Made by a program: the position numbers and the translations under genes | Source of the DNA: Arthrobacter caoxuetaonis | Lineage (GTDB): Bacteria; Actinomycetota; Actinomycetes; Actinomycetales; Micrococcaceae | DNA length: 64,000 nt | Reading direction: 5' to 3' | Assembly (NCBI RefSeq): GCF_023921125.1 | Contig: NZ_CP099466.1 | Span: 2,790,001 to 2,854,000 of the forward strand | The notes under the pieces: model-generated | The model's input: the letters and a program-made list of their open reading frames with translations, nothing else | What the model was told of the DNA's origin: nothing | Databases searched by the model: none | Part shown: positions 19,918-29,732 of the stretch, piece after piece | How positions within the stretch are numbered: position 1 is the first letter of the stretch | Layout of the letters: every line of letters begins with the position of its first letter

Positions 19918-20465
19918 GAGGGATCCTTCCACAGACCTTCAGGCGTGTTTCGCGCTCCCCCTCTGCACTGACGGACCTGGTCCGCGTGCGTCCTCCCGGG
20001 GCACCGGGCATCGAACAGTTCTTGTGGGAACGCCTATCGATGCCGCCTGGCCCGTGACACAGCCCACCGCTATATGAAGGCTGAAGGTTAAGAGAGGGAA
20101 GCAAATATCCACTATAGGGCATTGGGGACACAGAAGTCTACCCGGTAATCGAAACCCCTGCCAGCTCAACCCTGGTTCCAGCAGCTTCGAACCTCTGGTT
20201 CGTCGTCTGCTGCGTCCTTGCGGGGAGCTACGGGCGCGGTGCCAGCGTACCGATATGCGGCTGGCTACACACAAGCGTACCCCAAGTCCGCCGGCTGTGC
20301 GTGCTTTCATCCACACGCTTCCCATTCCCTGCACAAAGCACTGTGCCCCTGTTCCCCCATCCTGGTTCTCCGGCGCCGCTGCGCCGGGTGTGTCCCACGC
20401 CACGGCAAGGGAGGTAGCCTAAGGGCAGAATCTGTACTTCCTCCAACTGAAAGTGGACAGTCCGC
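19918..20465. promoter_or_regulatory. Divergent spacer between rpoB and the thiolase; promoter region
   Basis: 548 bases without a coding frame. Toward rpoB there is a possible promoter: TAGACT (complement of 20135-20140), 18 nt, then TATAGT (complement of 20111-20116). That would leave a leader of roughly 190 nt before rpoB, plausible for a regulated rpoBC transcript. I see no clear promoter toward the thiolase. No repeat or RNA gene is apparent. Confidence 0.4.
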
Positions 20466-21686
20466 ATGAGCACATCGGCATTTGCAGGATCCAGTACCGA
20501 CGGCGCTCCGGAGGTGGTGATCGTCGGCGGCGCGCGTACGCCGCAGGGACGCCTGAACGGCCAGCTGGCGGCCTTTACCGCCGTCGAACTCGGAGCTTTC
20601 GCCATCTCCGCCGCCCTGGAGCGTGCCGGTGTTGCCCCGTCCCAGGTGGACGCCCTGATCATGGGGCACGTTGTACAGGCCGGCTGCGGGCAGAACCCCG
20701 CCCGCCAGTCTGCCATCAAGGCAGGGCTCGGCTGGGATGTGCCCACGGTGACCATCAACAAGGTCTGCCTCTCCGGCCTCGCTGCGATTACGGACGCGGC
20801 ACGCCTCATCCGCTCCGGGGAAGCGACCGTGGTTGTTGCGGGCGGCCAGGAGTCCATGACCCGCGGCCCGCACGTGCTGCCGGGTTCCCGCCAGGGCTGG
20901 AACTACGGCAACATGTCCGTGGTGGATTCCGTGGCACACGACGGACTGACCGATGCCTTCGACAATGAGTCGATGGGCGTTTCCACGGAACGCGGTAACA
21001 CTGCCCTCGGGATCGGCCGGACCGCCCAGGACGAAGTTGCCGCTGCTTCGCACCAGCGGGCGGCTGCTGCTGCCGAGGCAGGCATCTTCGACGTCGAAAT
21101 TACCCCCGTGTCCGTTCCGCAGCGCAAGGGCGACCCGGTGGTGCTCACCGCTGATGAAGGAGTACGGCCCTCCACGACCGTGGAAACCCTGGCGGGACTG
21201 CGGCCGGCCTTCGCGGCCGACGGGACGATCACCGCGGGCAACTCTTCACCGCTTTCCGACGGAGCGGCCGCTGTTGTCCTTGCCTCCCGTGCCTTCGCCG
21301 AGGAGCAGGGCCTGGAGATCCTGGCCTTCGTGGGCATGCCGGGCCAGGTGGCAGGACCGGACAACAGCCTGCATTCCCAGCCTTCCAATGCCATCGCCCA
21401 GGCGCTCAAGCGCGCCGGCTGGACCGCAGCAGACCTGGACTTCGTCGAGATCAATGAAGCCTTCGGTTCCGTCGCCGTACAGTCCCTGCAGGAGCTCGGT
21501 ATAGACCTGGCCGACTGCAACATCCACGGCGGGGCGATCGCGCTGGGCCATCCGATCGGCGCTTCGGGCGCAAGACTTGCCCTTCATGCCGCCCATGAAC
21601 TGAACCGGCGGGGCTCCGGCCGCGCCGCCGTCGGTCTCTGCGGCGGCGGCGGGCAGGGCGAGGCGCTGCTCCTGTACCGCAACTAG
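20466..21686 (+). CDS. Acetyl-CoA C-acetyltransferase (thiolase family)
   Basis: 406-residue biosynthetic/degradative thiolase. The nucleophile Cys101 lies in NKVCLSGL, the His in GHPIGASGAR and the second catalytic Cys in GLCGGGGQG. An AGNSSPLSDGAAAV loop completes the core. It is distinct from PcaF in the same window. It stands divergently from rpoB and 32 nt before the YbaK-like gene. The substrate is not clear from context: acetoacetyl-CoA or short-chain 3-ketoacyl-CoA. Confidence 0.88.
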   Translation: MSTSAFAGSSTDGAPEVVIVGGARTPQGRLNGQLAAFTAVELGAFAISAALERAGVAPSQVDALIMGHVVQAGCGQNPARQSAIKAGLGWDVPTVTINKVCLSGLAAITDAARLIRSGEATVVVAGGQESMTRGPHVLPGSRQGWNYGNMSVVDSVAHDGLTDAFDNESMGVSTERGNTALGIGRTAQDEVAAASHQRAAAAAEAGIFDVEITPVSVPQRKGDPVVLTADEGVRPSTTVETLAGLRPAFAADGTITAGNSSPLSDGAAAVVLASRAFAEEQGLEILAFVGMPGQVAGPDNSLHSQPSNAIAQALKRAGWTAADLDFVEINEAFGSVAVQSLQELGIDLADCNIHGGAIALGHPIGASGARLALHAAHELNRRGSGRAAVGLCGGGGQGEALLLYRN

Positions 21687-21718
21687 GAGAGAAACCAGGG
21701 AAACCAGGAGAAATGGTC

Positions 21719-22201
21719 ATGGCGGAGGAACTCCGCGGGCGCGAGCGGGTGCTGCGGGCCGCGGACGCGCTGGGACTGGACGTCACCATCGTGGACCGGC
21801 CGGCGGCGGCGAGCCTGCCGGAAGCGGCGGCCGCGCTGGGCATCAGCCCGGCGGACATCGTGAAGTCCCTGGTGGTTCGGCGAAGAGCCGGGGATTACCT
21901 GTTCGCGCTGGTTCCCGGAGATGAGCAGATTTCGTGGCCTAAGCTCCGCGCCGCAGCGGGCGCGAACAAACTGGTGCTGCCGCCCGCAGACGAGGCATTC
22001 GAGGCCACCGGCTATACCCGCGGAACAATTACGCCGCTGGGCAGCACGGCCGCGTGGCCCGTCTTCGCCGCCCCGGGAATCCGCGGCCGGCGCGTTTCCA
22101 TGGGCGCCGGAGAGCACGGCGCCAGCCTGTTCGTGAACGGCGATGAGCTGCTGGCCGCGCTGGACGCCGAGGTCCTGGACATCACTGAACCGCTCCCCTA
22201 G
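21719..22201 (+). CDS. YbaK/ProX-like aminoacyl-tRNA deacylase domain protein
   Basis: 160-residue protein built only of the YbaK/ProRS editing-like domain: the family hallmarks IVKSLVVR, GANKL and GTITPLG are visible. Known relatives hydrolyse mischarged Cys-tRNA(Pro) or Ala-tRNA(Pro) in trans. ATG 21719 is preferred over ATG 21713 because the AGGAG at 21706-21710 is 8 nt from it and only 2 nt from the other. The exact editing substrate cannot be told. Confidence 0.85.
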   Translation: MAEELRGRERVLRAADALGLDVTIVDRPAAASLPEAAAALGISPADIVKSLVVRRRAGDYLFALVPGDEQISWPKLRAAAGANKLVLPPADEAFEATGYTRGTITPLGSTAAWPVFAAPGIRGRRVSMGAGEHGASLFVNGDELLAALDAEVLDITEPLP

Positions 22202-22222
22202 TTTCGCCCGCACGTGAATGCC

Positions 22223-22262
22223 AAAAGCCCCCGCTGCCTGTTTCCAGGCGGCGGGGGCTTTT
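22223..22262. terminator. Bidirectional terminator between the YbaK-like gene and rplL
   Basis: Stem AAAAGCCCCCGC (22223-22234) pairing with GCGGGGGCTTTT (22251-22262), flanked by A-rich and T-rich ends. It ends transcription from both convergent genes. Confidence 0.9.
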
Positions 22263-22296
22263 GAAAAGCACTGCGGGCAGGCCCGCGGAACTGATG

Positions 22297-22671
22297 CTAC
22301 TTGAGGGTAACCGTGGCGCCGGCTGCCTCGAGGGCTTCCTTTGCCTTGTCAGCGGTTTCCTTGTTGGCGCCTTCGAGGATGGCCTTCGGAGCACTGTCAA
22401 CCAGGTCCTTGGCTTCCTTCAGGCCCAGGGAAGTCAGCGCACGGACTTCCTTGATCACTGCGATCTTCTTGTCGCCTGCGGCTTCGAGGATAACGTCGAA
22501 TTCGCTCTTCTCTTCAGCAGCTTCAGCAGCGCCTGCGGCCGGGCCGGCAACTGCAACAGCAGCAGCGGTGACGTCGAAGGTCTCTTCGAAGAGCTTCACG
22601 AAGTCGGAGAGCTCGATGATGGACAGTTCCTTGAAAGCTTCAATGAGCTCTTCGTTGGTGAGCTTCGCCAT
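22297..22671 (-). CDS. rplL: 50S ribosomal protein L7/L12
   Basis: Stalk protein recruiting translation GTPases. Its 124 residues comprise an N-terminal dimerisation helix pair ([20 protein letters not shown]), an Ala/Gly/Glu-rich hinge and a C-terminal factor-binding domain with [14 protein letters not shown]. The start at 22671 has GGAAGG upstream. It follows rplJ after 61 nt and is the last gene of the rplJL unit. Confidence 0.97.
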   Translation of the reverse strand: MAKLTNEELIEAFKELSIIELSDFVKLFEETFDVTAAAVAVAGPAAGAAEAAEEKSEFDVILEAAGDKKIAVIKEVRALTSLGLKEAKDLVDSAPKAILEGANKETADKAKEALEAAGATVTLK

Positions 22672-22732
22672 GATGTGGCGTCCTTCCTATAAGTGGCGCC
22701 CTGGGGCGCCGGAGTTTGAGGGTGAAGAGTTC

Positions 22733-23299
22733 TTACTCTTCGGTGGCTGCTTCGGCGGCCGGTGCTTCTTCTGCGGCTGCCGGAGCTTCCTCCGCAGCGG
22801 GAGCAGCAGCGCCGCCTTCTTCTTCGAGCTTGACGCGCAGGGCATCAACCGAGCGGGCCAGCATGGACATCGGTGCCTTGAGGACACCGGCGACACGTGC
22901 AAGCTGGAACTCGCGGGACTCGAGCGCAGCCAGGGCAGCAACACCGGACGCGTCAAGGGCATTGCCCTCGAAGACACCGGTCTTGATGATCAGCTGCGGG
23001 TTGGACTTTGCAAAATCCGTCAGGCTCTTCGCAGCGGCAACTGCGTCACCCTTGATGAAGGCGATTGCAGTGGGGCCGGAGAGCTGGCCATCGAACGCGT
23101 CGATGCCGGCTTCCTTGGCTGCAATGCCCGTCAGGGTGTTCTTGACGACCGAGTACTTGGTGTCCTGGCCGAGCGAACGGCGCAGCTCCTTGAGCTGTGC
23201 AACGGTGAGCCCGCGGTATTCGGTTAGGACAGCGGCGGTTGAATCCTTGAAATCGTTGGCGATTTCTTCAACTGCTGACACCTTGGTTGGCGTTGCCAT
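22733..23299 (-). CDS. rplJ: 50S ribosomal protein L10
   Basis: Stalk base protein that carries the L7/L12 dimers. It has 188 residues from ATG 23299, preceded by GGAAGGAGG. The N-terminal rRNA-binding domain contains AVLTEYRGLTVAQLKELRR. The C terminus ends in an Ala/Glu-rich tail. The in-frame extension upstream to 23371 overlaps the leader hairpin and is not coding. Confidence 0.96.
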   Translation of the reverse strand: MATPTKVSAVEEIANDFKDSTAAVLTEYRGLTVAQLKELRRSLGQDTKYSVVKNTLTGIAAKEAGIDAFDGQLSGPTAIAFIKGDAVAAAKSLTDFAKSNPQLIIKTGVFEGNALDASGVAALAALESREFQLARVAGVLKAPMSMLARSVDALRVKLEEEGGAAAPAAEEAPAAAEEAPAAEAATEE

Positions 23300-23346
23300 A
23301 ACCCTCCTTCCGGGGAAAATAATGCCGGTGGATCTGGTCCTGCCCA

Positions 23347-23376
23347 TAAAAAACGCCCCGGGCAGATGCACGGGGC
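23347..23376 (-). promoter_or_regulatory. Attenuator hairpin in the rplJL leader
   Basis: On the transcribed strand GCCCCG (complement of 23371-23376) pairs with CGGGGC (complement of 23355-23360), followed by GTTTTTTA. This is a typical intrinsic terminator and it lies before rplJ rather than after a gene. It fits transcription attenuation by L10(L12)4, the mechanism described for Bacillus subtilis rplJL. The upstream stretch to about 23530 would hold the L10-binding leader fold. Confidence 0.75.
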
Positions 23377-23580
23377 TTCACTCAACGGATTTCTCCGGAG
23401 TTCAGTTCGTTCACCTGCGCAGGCCGCCCTCATGAGGGACTTTCGGATGTTTCCCCAACCGGTTTCCACCCGCGCAGGCTGAAGGTTCAGCTTTTACAGT
23501 GGGATTGAAGGCACATCGACCGACGGTCTTTGGTAGTTCAAGAGTACGGGAGATCCCGGGGAGGGACAAATCGGCGGGGC

Positions 23581-24654
23581 TTAGCCCAAAGAAAGCTCCT
23601 TCTGCCACTCCCCCGAATAGCCAATGGCCCGGAACCCGAGCTGTAAGTTGATGGCGAGCATGTACCGGTTCTCCTCGGCGTTCCAGGTGTAAACCCGCTG
23701 AACTTCGGGGAAGAGCTGCCCCAGCCGCCGGAGGTTTCCGGCCTTCATCATCATGCCCAGCCGGTTGCCGCGGTGGCGATGCAGCACCAGCGTATCGTCC
23801 TGGTAGGCCACGGCGGGGTTGCTCCGCGCAACTTCCAGCACGGTATGCCCCGCGAGCTCACCCGAGGCCGTATGGCGGACGGCGCATACCAGCACGTCAT
23901 ACCCCATCCCGCGGGCCTTGCCCTCGGCTTCCCGGACCCTGGGCACGTCCCAGACTTCCGGCAACAGGTCCAGGCCGCCGAGGGGCGCGTCCGTGCTCAT
24001 CTTCTGCCTGAGCTGGGCGTAGGCATCCACCAGTGCGTCCGGGCACGCGTCCTGCCAGAAGACGAGTTCGTAGCCGGCGCCCGCTGCGCTGCCCGGGAAA
24101 CCTTCGCCGGGACCGTCCACCGGCAGGTCGAGCCGGCTGATCCGCTCAACGAGTTCCAGGCTGAATCCGCAGGCCGAGGCGAAGGAAGCCGCTGCGTCCT
24201 GCGGGATGAACGACGCCGGACCGCCGCCGGCTCGCTCTTCCCCTCCATCCAGTGGGTGCTCGGTTTCCGCTATCAGCGTCCGCCGGCCGTCCGCGGAAGC
24301 CAGCTCCCCAGCCGCAGCGCAGAGCGCCGCGCCGATGCCTCTCCGCCGAGAACGGGCATCCACCACCACGTTCACGGTGCCCGTGTGCAGGTTGTCGGTC
24401 AGGGGAAAGTTGAGCTGGGCCACGCCGAGGATTTCCTGCCCGGAACCGCTCCGTGCAACCAGCAGCTGCCGCCGGCGGGTGGGTGTGCTCTGCAGCCTGG
24501 CCAGCTGCGCCTGGGGCGTTTCACAAAAGTCGTCATTTCCCCAGATCTCGCGCTGATGGGCATTGAAGAGCCCGGCGGCAGCCAGGAACCCGCCCGCGTC
24601 CGGCGATTCCGTGCTCTGCGGCAGGACGAGCGGTTCAATAGCCAAGGGAGTCAT
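23581..24654 (-). CDS. Tandem GNAT-family N-acetyltransferase
   Basis: 357 residues with two GNAT-like halves. The first has the acetyl-CoA loop RSRRRGIGAALC near residue 105. The second has HRHRGNRLGMMMKAGNLRRL near residue 290, followed by the typical NAEENRYMLAINLQLGFRAIGY ending. The fold resembles mycothiol synthase, but a genuine mshD lies at 39256. The substrate is unknown. It lies between rplA and rplJ, separated from rplA by a terminator, so it has its own transcript. GGAGG lies 9 nt before the start. Confidence 0.8.
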   Translation of the reverse strand: MTPLAIEPLVLPQSTESPDAGGFLAAAGLFNAHQREIWGNDDFCETPQAQLARLQSTPTRRRQLLVARSGSGQEILGVAQLNFPLTDNLHTGTVNVVVDARSRRRGIGAALCAAAGELASADGRRTLIAETEHPLDGGEERAGGGPASFIPQDAAASFASACGFSLELVERISRLDLPVDGPGEGFPGSAAGAGYELVFWQDACPDALVDAYAQLRQKMSTDAPLGGLDLLPEVWDVPRVREAEGKARGMGYDVLVCAVRHTASGELAGHTVLEVARSNPAVAYQDDTLVLHRHRGNRLGMMMKAGNLRRLGQLFPEVQRVYTWNAEENRYMLAINLQLGFRAIGYSGEWQKELSLG

Positions 24655-24715
24655 GGTCTATATCCTCCCGGAGAACTCCACCGGAACCAAAGAAGGATCC
24701 GCAGCGGAAACACAA

Positions 24716-24743
24716 AACGGCCGCAGCATGAGCTGCGGCCGTT
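24716..24743 (-). terminator. rplKA terminator
   Basis: AACGGCCGCAGC and GCTGCGGCCGTT form a perfect 12-bp stem with an ATGA loop. TTTTGTG overlaps and follows the base of the stem on the minus strand. It lies 33 nt after the rplA stop. Confidence 0.9.
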
Positions 24744-24776
24744 GTGGGGAGGATGCCTCCCGAAGTGATGCGCTGA

Positions 24777-25484
24777 CTATGCGTCTGCGAGAACCTTCGT
24801 GACGTTCGGGTCCACGGCGATGCCGGGGCCGAAGGTGGTGGTCACGGTGGCCTTCTGGATGTAGCGGCCCTTGGCTGCGGACGGCTTCAGGCGAAGCACC
24901 TCTTCGAGGGCAGCTGCGTAGTTCTCAGCCAGCTTCTGCGCGTCGAAGGAGGTCTTGCCGATGATGAAGTGCAGGTTGGAGTGCTTGTCGACGCGGAAGT
25001 CGATCTTGCCGCCCTTGATGTCCGACACTGCCTTGGCAACGTTCGGGGTCACCGTACCGGTCTTCGGGTTCGGCATGAGGTTACGCGGGCCGAGCACGCG
25101 GCCCAGGCGGCCGACCTTGCCCATGAGGTCCGGAGTAGCCACTGCGGCGTCGAAGTCGGTCCAGCCTGCTGCAACCTTTTCGATCATGTCATCGGAGCCA
25201 ACGAAGTCGGCGCCGGCAGCGATTGCTGCTTCAGCCTTCTCGCCGGTCGCGAAAACGAGGACGCGGGCGGTCTTGCCCGTGCCGTTGGGAAGGTTGACCG
25301 TGCCGCGGATCATCTGATCAGCCTTGCGGGGGTCAACGCCCAGGCGGAAGGCAACCTCAACGGTTGCGTCCGTCTTGGACGGGTTGGTTTCCTTCGCCAG
25401 TGCTACGGCATCTACCGGCGCGTACAGCTTGTCCGCGTCGATCTTTGCCACAGCGGCTTCATATGCTTTGCTGCGCTTTGCCAT
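24777..25484 (-). CDS. rplA: 50S ribosomal protein L1
   Basis: Ribosomal L1-stalk protein and known autorepressor of the rplKA mRNA. It has 235 residues, starting [20 protein letters not shown] with AAGGAG upstream of 25484. The L1 signature [19 protein letters not shown] is present. The gene follows rplK after 132 nt. Confidence 0.97.
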   Translation of the reverse strand: MAKRSKAYEAAVAKIDADKLYAPVDAVALAKETNPSKTDATVEVAFRLGVDPRKADQMIRGTVNLPNGTGKTARVLVFATGEKAEAAIAAGADFVGSDDMIEKVAAGWTDFDAAVATPDLMGKVGRLGRVLGPRNLMPNPKTGTVTPNVAKAVSDIKGGKIDFRVDKHSNLHFIIGKTSFDAQKLAENYAAALEEVLRLKPSAAKGRYIQKATVTTTFGPGIAVDPNVTKVLADA

Positions 25485-25616
25485 CTGCTTTTTCTCCTTG
25501 TGCAGTTGTGGTCTGTCGGACCGCGCTCGGCCCTGCCACGTGCTGTCCTGCCCTGATGGCGGATCAGCGATGATGAATTTGGTTGTGCCCGGGCGAACCC
25601 GTGCGGAAAGGCGTTA

Positions 25617-26048
25617 TTAGCCTTCGACGGTGATGCCCATGGAACGGGCGGTGCCGGCGATGATCTTTGCAGCAGCCTGGACGTCGTTGGCGTTGAGATC
25701 TTCCATCTTCTGGGTAGCGATCTCTTCAACCTGTGCCTGGGTCAGGTTCGCAACCTTGACGGTGTGCGGGGTGCCCGAGCCCTTGGCGACGCCGGCAGCC
25801 TTCTTGATCAGTTCAGCCGCCGGAGGCGTCTTGGTGATGAAGGTGAAGGAACGGTCTTCGTAAACCGTGATTTCAACCGGGATAACGTTTCCGCGCTGGG
25901 ATTCCGTTGCAGCGTTGTACGCCTTGCAGAATTCCATGATGTTGACACCGTGCTGGCCAAGCGCGGGACCAATCGGAGGAGCCGGGTTGGCGGCGCCTGC
26001 ATTGATCTGCAGCTTGATAAGGCCGGTGACCTTCTTCTTGGGGGCCAT
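25617..26048 (-). CDS. rplK: 50S ribosomal protein L11
   Basis: Protein of the GTPase-associated centre. It has 143 residues from ATG 26048 (AAGGA upstream), beginning [20 protein letters not shown]. The Pro-rich N-terminal switch ([20 protein letters not shown]), target of thiopeptides together with 23S rRNA, is intact. It is co-directional with nusG upstream and rplA downstream. Confidence 0.97.
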
Positions 26049-26174
26049 GAAAGGGTCCTTCTCTAAATTATGTTCCCGAAGAACAGGAGCGTCCATCCGG
26101 GTTGGTGGCCGCCGTGGCGCGGCGGCCGAACGCTGCTTGGCGGGATAAAGCGGTCCCGCGGCAGCGAAGTCTGG

Positions 26175-26951
26175 TTACTGCAGCTTTGTGACCTGGCCGA
26201 AGGAGAGCGTCACCGGAGTCTCGCGCTCGAAGATGGTCACCAGGACCACAAGCTGCTGCGATTCCGGCTTGATCTCGGAGATCGTTGCCGGAAGGGTCTC
26301 GAACGGGCCCTCGTTCACGGTCACGGACTCGCCGACCTCGAAGTCCACGGTTACGGCGGACTGCGCGGCCTTCGCCTGGGCGCCGGCTGCGGCAGCCTTG
26401 GGCGAAACCACCGTGTGCTCCAGCATGGAGAAGACTTCGTTCAGGCTCAGCGGAACCGGGTTGTGTGCGTTGCCGACAAAGCCGGTGACACCCGGAGTGT
26501 GGCGGACAACGCCCCAGGAGGCGTCGGTGAGTTCCATGCGGACCAGGACGTAACCGGGGATACGCACCCGGTTCACGATCTTCCGCGTGGTGTTCTTGAT
26601 CTCGACGACTTCCTCCATCGGAACCTGGATTTCGAAGATGTTCTCTTCCATGTCCAGGGTCTGGATGCGGGTCTCGAGGTTGGCCTTTACGCGGTTCTCG
26701 TAGCCTGCGTAGGAGTGGATGACGTACCAGTCACCCTCCTGGCGGCGCAGCTTGGCCTTGAATGCTTCAACAGGATCTTCTTCGGGCTCTTCAGCAGCCG
26801 CGGTTTCCGCTTCCTCAGTGGGAGCCTGTTCCGCGTCTTCGGCCGATGCGTCACCGGCAGCCGCCGTGGCGTCTGCTTCGGTTACCTGATCCTCGGTATC
26901 CAGATCAGCGGTTTCGTCATTGATCTGTGATTCGAGTTCTTGCTCGGACAC
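26175..26951 (-). CDS. nusG: Transcription termination/antitermination factor NusG
   Basis: RNA-polymerase-associated elongation factor of 258 residues, starting at GTG 26951. The first 65 or so residues are a very acidic Glu/Asp/Ala-rich extension, as in other actinobacteria and absent from E. coli NusG. The NGN domain begins at [19 protein letters not shown] (about residue 75). The KOW segment [20 protein letters not shown] is near residue 210. It lies between secE and rplK. Confidence 0.96.
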   Translation of the reverse strand: MSEQELESQINDETADLDTEDQVTEADATAAAGDASAEDAEQAPTEEAETAAAEEPEEDPVEAFKAKLRRQEGDWYVIHSYAGYENRVKANLETRIQTLDMEENIFEIQVPMEEVVEIKNTTRKIVNRVRIPGYVLVRMELTDASWGVVRHTPGVTGFVGNAHNPVPLSLNEVFSMLEHTVVSPKAAAAGAQAKAAQSAVTVDFEVGESVTVNEGPFETLPATISEIKPESQQLVVLVTIFERETPVTLSFGQVTKLQ

Positions 26952-27049
26952 GTAGATTCCTGCTTTCTTCTTCAGAGCTCTTTTGGGTTTGTCACTAGCT
27001 CAGGTTCTTCGCCGTACCTTCGCGCCTGTACGGCTAAAGGTGCCGGTGG

Positions 27050-27316
27050 CTAGCTTTCGCCGCCGCCCGAACCGAAGATCCACAGTGCGCCGGTGCCGAA
27101 GATGAAGTCCAGCAACGACACGATGATCATCATGACCACCACGAAGGCCATAACCACGATGGTGAACCGCAGCAGCTCCTTGCGGGTGGGGGTCACCACC
27201 TTCTTCAGCTCAGCAATGACCTGGCGGAGGAAGAGGGCGATACCGGCGAAGAAGCCGCGCTTCCGGGGCTTGCCTGAGGGGTGTCCCTTAGAGCTGCTGG
27301 CAGCTGTTTCGGTCAC
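27050..27316 (-). CDS. secE: Preprotein translocase subunit SecE
   Basis: Single-span essential subunit of the SecYEG channel. From GTG 27316 it has 88 residues: a basic, Ser/Lys-rich N terminus, an amphipathic helix (VIAELKKVVTPTRKELL) and one membrane helix (about residues 47-75). GTG 27316 is preferred because AGG lies 6 nt upstream; GTG 27328 would add four residues with no ribosome site. It lies just after tRNA-Trp. Confidence 0.93.
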   Translation of the reverse strand: MTETAASSSKGHPSGKPRKRGFFAGIALFLRQVIAELKKVVTPTRKELLRFTIVVMAFVVVMMIIVSLLDFIFGTGALWIFGSGGGES

Positions 27317-27419
27317 CTTTCGCCTCACTCATCTGTCGGTTCACAGCTCCGCAGCGTGCGCTGGGAACTGCTGCTTCATGAAGGAACTGCTCTAGACGGC
27401 GAAAAAACGACGTCATGCG

Positions 27420-27492
27420 CAGGGCAGACAGGACTCGAACCTGCAACCTGCGGTTTTGGAGACCGCTGCGCTACCAATTGCGCCACTACCCT
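27420..27492 (-). tRNA. tRNA-Trp (anticodon CCA)
   Basis: Cloverleaf of 73 nt. Acceptor strands AGGGTAG and CTGCCCT pair with one G-U, the anticodon loop reads CTCCAAA, and the T-arm contains GGTTCGAGTCC. The discriminator is G, as expected for tRNA-Trp. The 3' CCA is not encoded. The usual partner of secE-nusG in actinobacteria. Confidence 0.96.
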
Positions 27493-27852
27493 TTGGGAGA
27501 GTCCCACATTACCGCTACATACCTGCTCCGGCCTAACCGGGCTGCGGGCATGAACCAGCATCGAGAGAACAACACCGAGGATCAAGTCTACGCAATCTTT
27601 TGCCCTGAGTCGAACCGGCCCCGCAGGGCCCTGCGGGCACAGCCCCCGGGACAGGCGAACAACCGGCGTCTCAGCCGCAGGAATCAGCCCCCGGGGCCCG
27701 GCAGGAAAGTGTAAAAGACTGAAATGTGACTCCGGCACGCCTAAGCTTGGCTTCCATACAGGGGCGGACACCCGCCCTGCGCGGAAGGCAGTGCTTTCCG
27801 CGGACAACACACGTAACTGCACGCCTTCAGCATCAAACCAGACGGGAACGCC
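27493..27852. other. Spacer between tRNA-Trp and the aminotransferase
   Basis: 360 bases with no convincing gene, RNA or repeat. It must contain the divergent promoters for the tRNA-secE unit and the aminotransferase. TAAGCT (27742-27747) could be a -10 element toward the latter, but no good -35 accompanies it. Confidence 0.3.
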
Positions 27853-29076
27853 ATGCCTTCCAACGGCCGAATCTCAGAGCGCATCGCCTCCATTGCAGAA
27901 TCCGCCACCCTTGCAGTCGACGCGAAGGCCAAGGCCCTGAAAGCCGCCGGCCGCCCGGTGATCGGCTTCGGTGCGGGCGAACCGGACTTCCCCACCCCCG
28001 GCTACATCGTGGACGCCGCCGTTGCTGCTGCCCGGGAGCCGCGCTTCCACCGGTACTCCCCCGCCGCCGGACTGCCTGAACTCAAGAAGGCCATTGCCGA
28101 AAAGACCAGGCGGGACTCCGGGTACGTCGTCGACCCTTCCCAGATCCTGGTGACGAACGGCGGTAAGCAGGCCGTCTACGAGGCATTCGCCACGCTGCTT
28201 AATCCCGGCGACGAGGTTCTGGTCCCGACGCCCTACTGGACCACCTATCCCGAAGCCATCCGGCTCGCCGGGGGTATCCCGGTGGAGGTCTTCGCGGGGC
28301 CGGAACAGGGCTACATGGTGACCGTCTCACAGCTCGATGCTGCCCTGACGGACAAGACCAAGGTGCTGCTGTTCGTTTCGCCCTCCAACCCCACCGGCGC
28401 CGTCTACCCCGCCGAGGCGGTTGCGGAAATCGGCATGTGGGCCGCTGACCACGGGCTGTTCGTCGTTACCGACGAAATCTACGAACACCTGACGTACGAC
28501 GGAGTGCCGTTCACGTCCATCGCCACGCGCTGCCCGGAGCTGGGCGACAAGGTCGTCATCCTCAACGGCGTGGCGAAGACGTACGCCATGACCGGCTGGC
28601 GGGTCGGATGGATGATCGCTGCACCGGACGTCATCAAGGCGGCCACGAACCTGCAGTCCCACCTTTCATCCAATGTTTCGAACATCTCCCAGATGGCCGC
28701 CCTGGCAGCAGTGTCGGGCCCGCTGGCCGCCGTCGATGAAATGAAGCTGGCGTTTGACCGCCGCCGCAAGGCCATGGTGGAGGCCCTGAATTCGATTGAG
28801 GGCATTAACTGCCCGATGCCGGAAGGCGCGTTCTACGCGTATGCCGACGTCCGCGGCCTGCTCGGGAAGGAATTCCCCGGTGCGGCGGGTCCGGTGCGTC
28901 CGCAGACCTCGGCAGAGCTTGCCGCACTGATCCTGGACACCGTGGAAGTCGCAGTCGTTCCGGGTGAGGCCTTCGGCCCCTCCGGCTACCTGCGCCTCTC
29001 CTATGCCTTGGGCGACGAAGACCTCAAAACCGGTATGGACCGGCTCAAGGACTTCCTGGGACAGGCCAAGGCCTAG
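27853..29076 (+). CDS. Class I PLP-dependent aminotransferase, aspartate type
   Basis: 407-residue fold-type I aminotransferase. It shows [10 protein letters not shown] near residue 40, the [11 protein letters not shown] cofactor-phosphate segment, [18 protein letters not shown] and the Schiff-base lysine in [16 protein letters not shown] (near residue 247). This motif set is typical of the bacterial subgroup Ib aspartate aminotransferase. A prephenate or kynurenine aminotransferase activity cannot be excluded. It is a single gene, with the response regulator gene convergent and overlapping by 4 nt. Confidence 0.87.
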   Translation: MPSNGRISERIASIAESATLAVDAKAKALKAAGRPVIGFGAGEPDFPTPGYIVDAAVAAAREPRFHRYSPAAGLPELKKAIAEKTRRDSGYVVDPSQILVTNGGKQAVYEAFATLLNPGDEVLVPTPYWTTYPEAIRLAGGIPVEVFAGPEQGYMVTVSQLDAALTDKTKVLLFVSPSNPTGAVYPAEAVAEIGMWAADHGLFVVTDEIYEHLTYDGVPFTSIATRCPELGDKVVILNGVAKTYAMTGWRVGWMIAAPDVIKAATNLQSHLSSNVSNISQMAALAAVSGPLAAVDEMKLAFDRRRKAMVEALNSIEGINCPMPEGAFYAYADVRGLLGKEFPGAAGPVRPQTSAELAALILDTVEVAVVPGEAFGPSGYLRLSYALGDEDLKTGMDRLKDFLGQAKA

Positions 29077-29732
29077 AGCAGCCTGCGGGCTGCAGCCCAC
29101 CTCGTCAGTTCGTGGCGTGAGGAGAGCTGCAGCTTCCGCAGGACTGCGGAAACGTGGGTCTCCACAGTCTTGACGGAAATAAACAGCTCCTTCGCTACCT
29201 CTTTGTAGCTGTAGCCCCGGGCTATCAGGCGCATGACCTCGCGTTCACGCACCGAGAGCCGGTCCAGTTCGTCCTCCACGCTGACCGTCGTCGAGGCCCC
29301 GAAAGCGTCGAGGACAAACCCTGCCAGGCGCGGCGAAAAGACGGCGTCCCCGTCTGCCACCCGGAGAACGGCGTCGGAGATCTCGGCGCCCGAAATGGTT
29401 TTCGTAACGTAGCCCCGTGCTCCGGCGCGGATCACGGTGACCACGTCCTCGGCTGCGTCGGAGACGCTGAGGGCCAGGAACCGGGTGGAACCCAGCAGGT
29501 CCGCGCAGCCAGCAAGGACTTCGGCTCCGCCGCCTCCGGAGCCCCCGGGCAGGTGGACGTCCAAAAGTACTACCTGCGGCTGGAACCGGCGGATGGCTGC
29601 AATCGCCGTTTCAACCGTCGCAGCCTCAGCCAGGACATCTATCCGCGCGTCAAGGTCTGCCTTGAGGCCGGAGCGGAAAATCGCGTGGTCGTCCACCACC
29701 ACTACCGAAATAGGTTCTGCTGGGCTGCTCAA
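29073..29732 (-). CDS. NarL/LuxR-family response regulator
   Basis: 219 residues. The receiver domain (about 8-130) has the acidic pair DDH at 14-16, phospho-acceptor Asp58 in [10 protein letters not shown] and Lys in YVTKTIS. The C-terminal LuxR helix-turn-helix spans about 158-215 ([20 protein letters not shown]). The receiver has a Gly-rich loop GGSGGGG after the phosphorylation site, which is unusual. It overlaps the sensor kinase gene by 4 nt and is its cognate partner by context. Confidence 0.92.
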   Translation of the reverse strand: MSSPAEPISVVVVDDHAIFRSGLKADLDARIDVLAEAATVETAIAAIRRFQPQVVLLDVHLPGGSGGGGAEVLAGCADLLGSTRFLALSVSDAAEDVVTVIRAGARGYVTKTISGAEISDAVLRVADGDAVFSPRLAGFVLDAFGASTTVSVEDELDRLSVREREVMRLIARGYSYKEVAKELFISVKTVETHVSAVLRKLQLSSRHELTRWAAARRLL

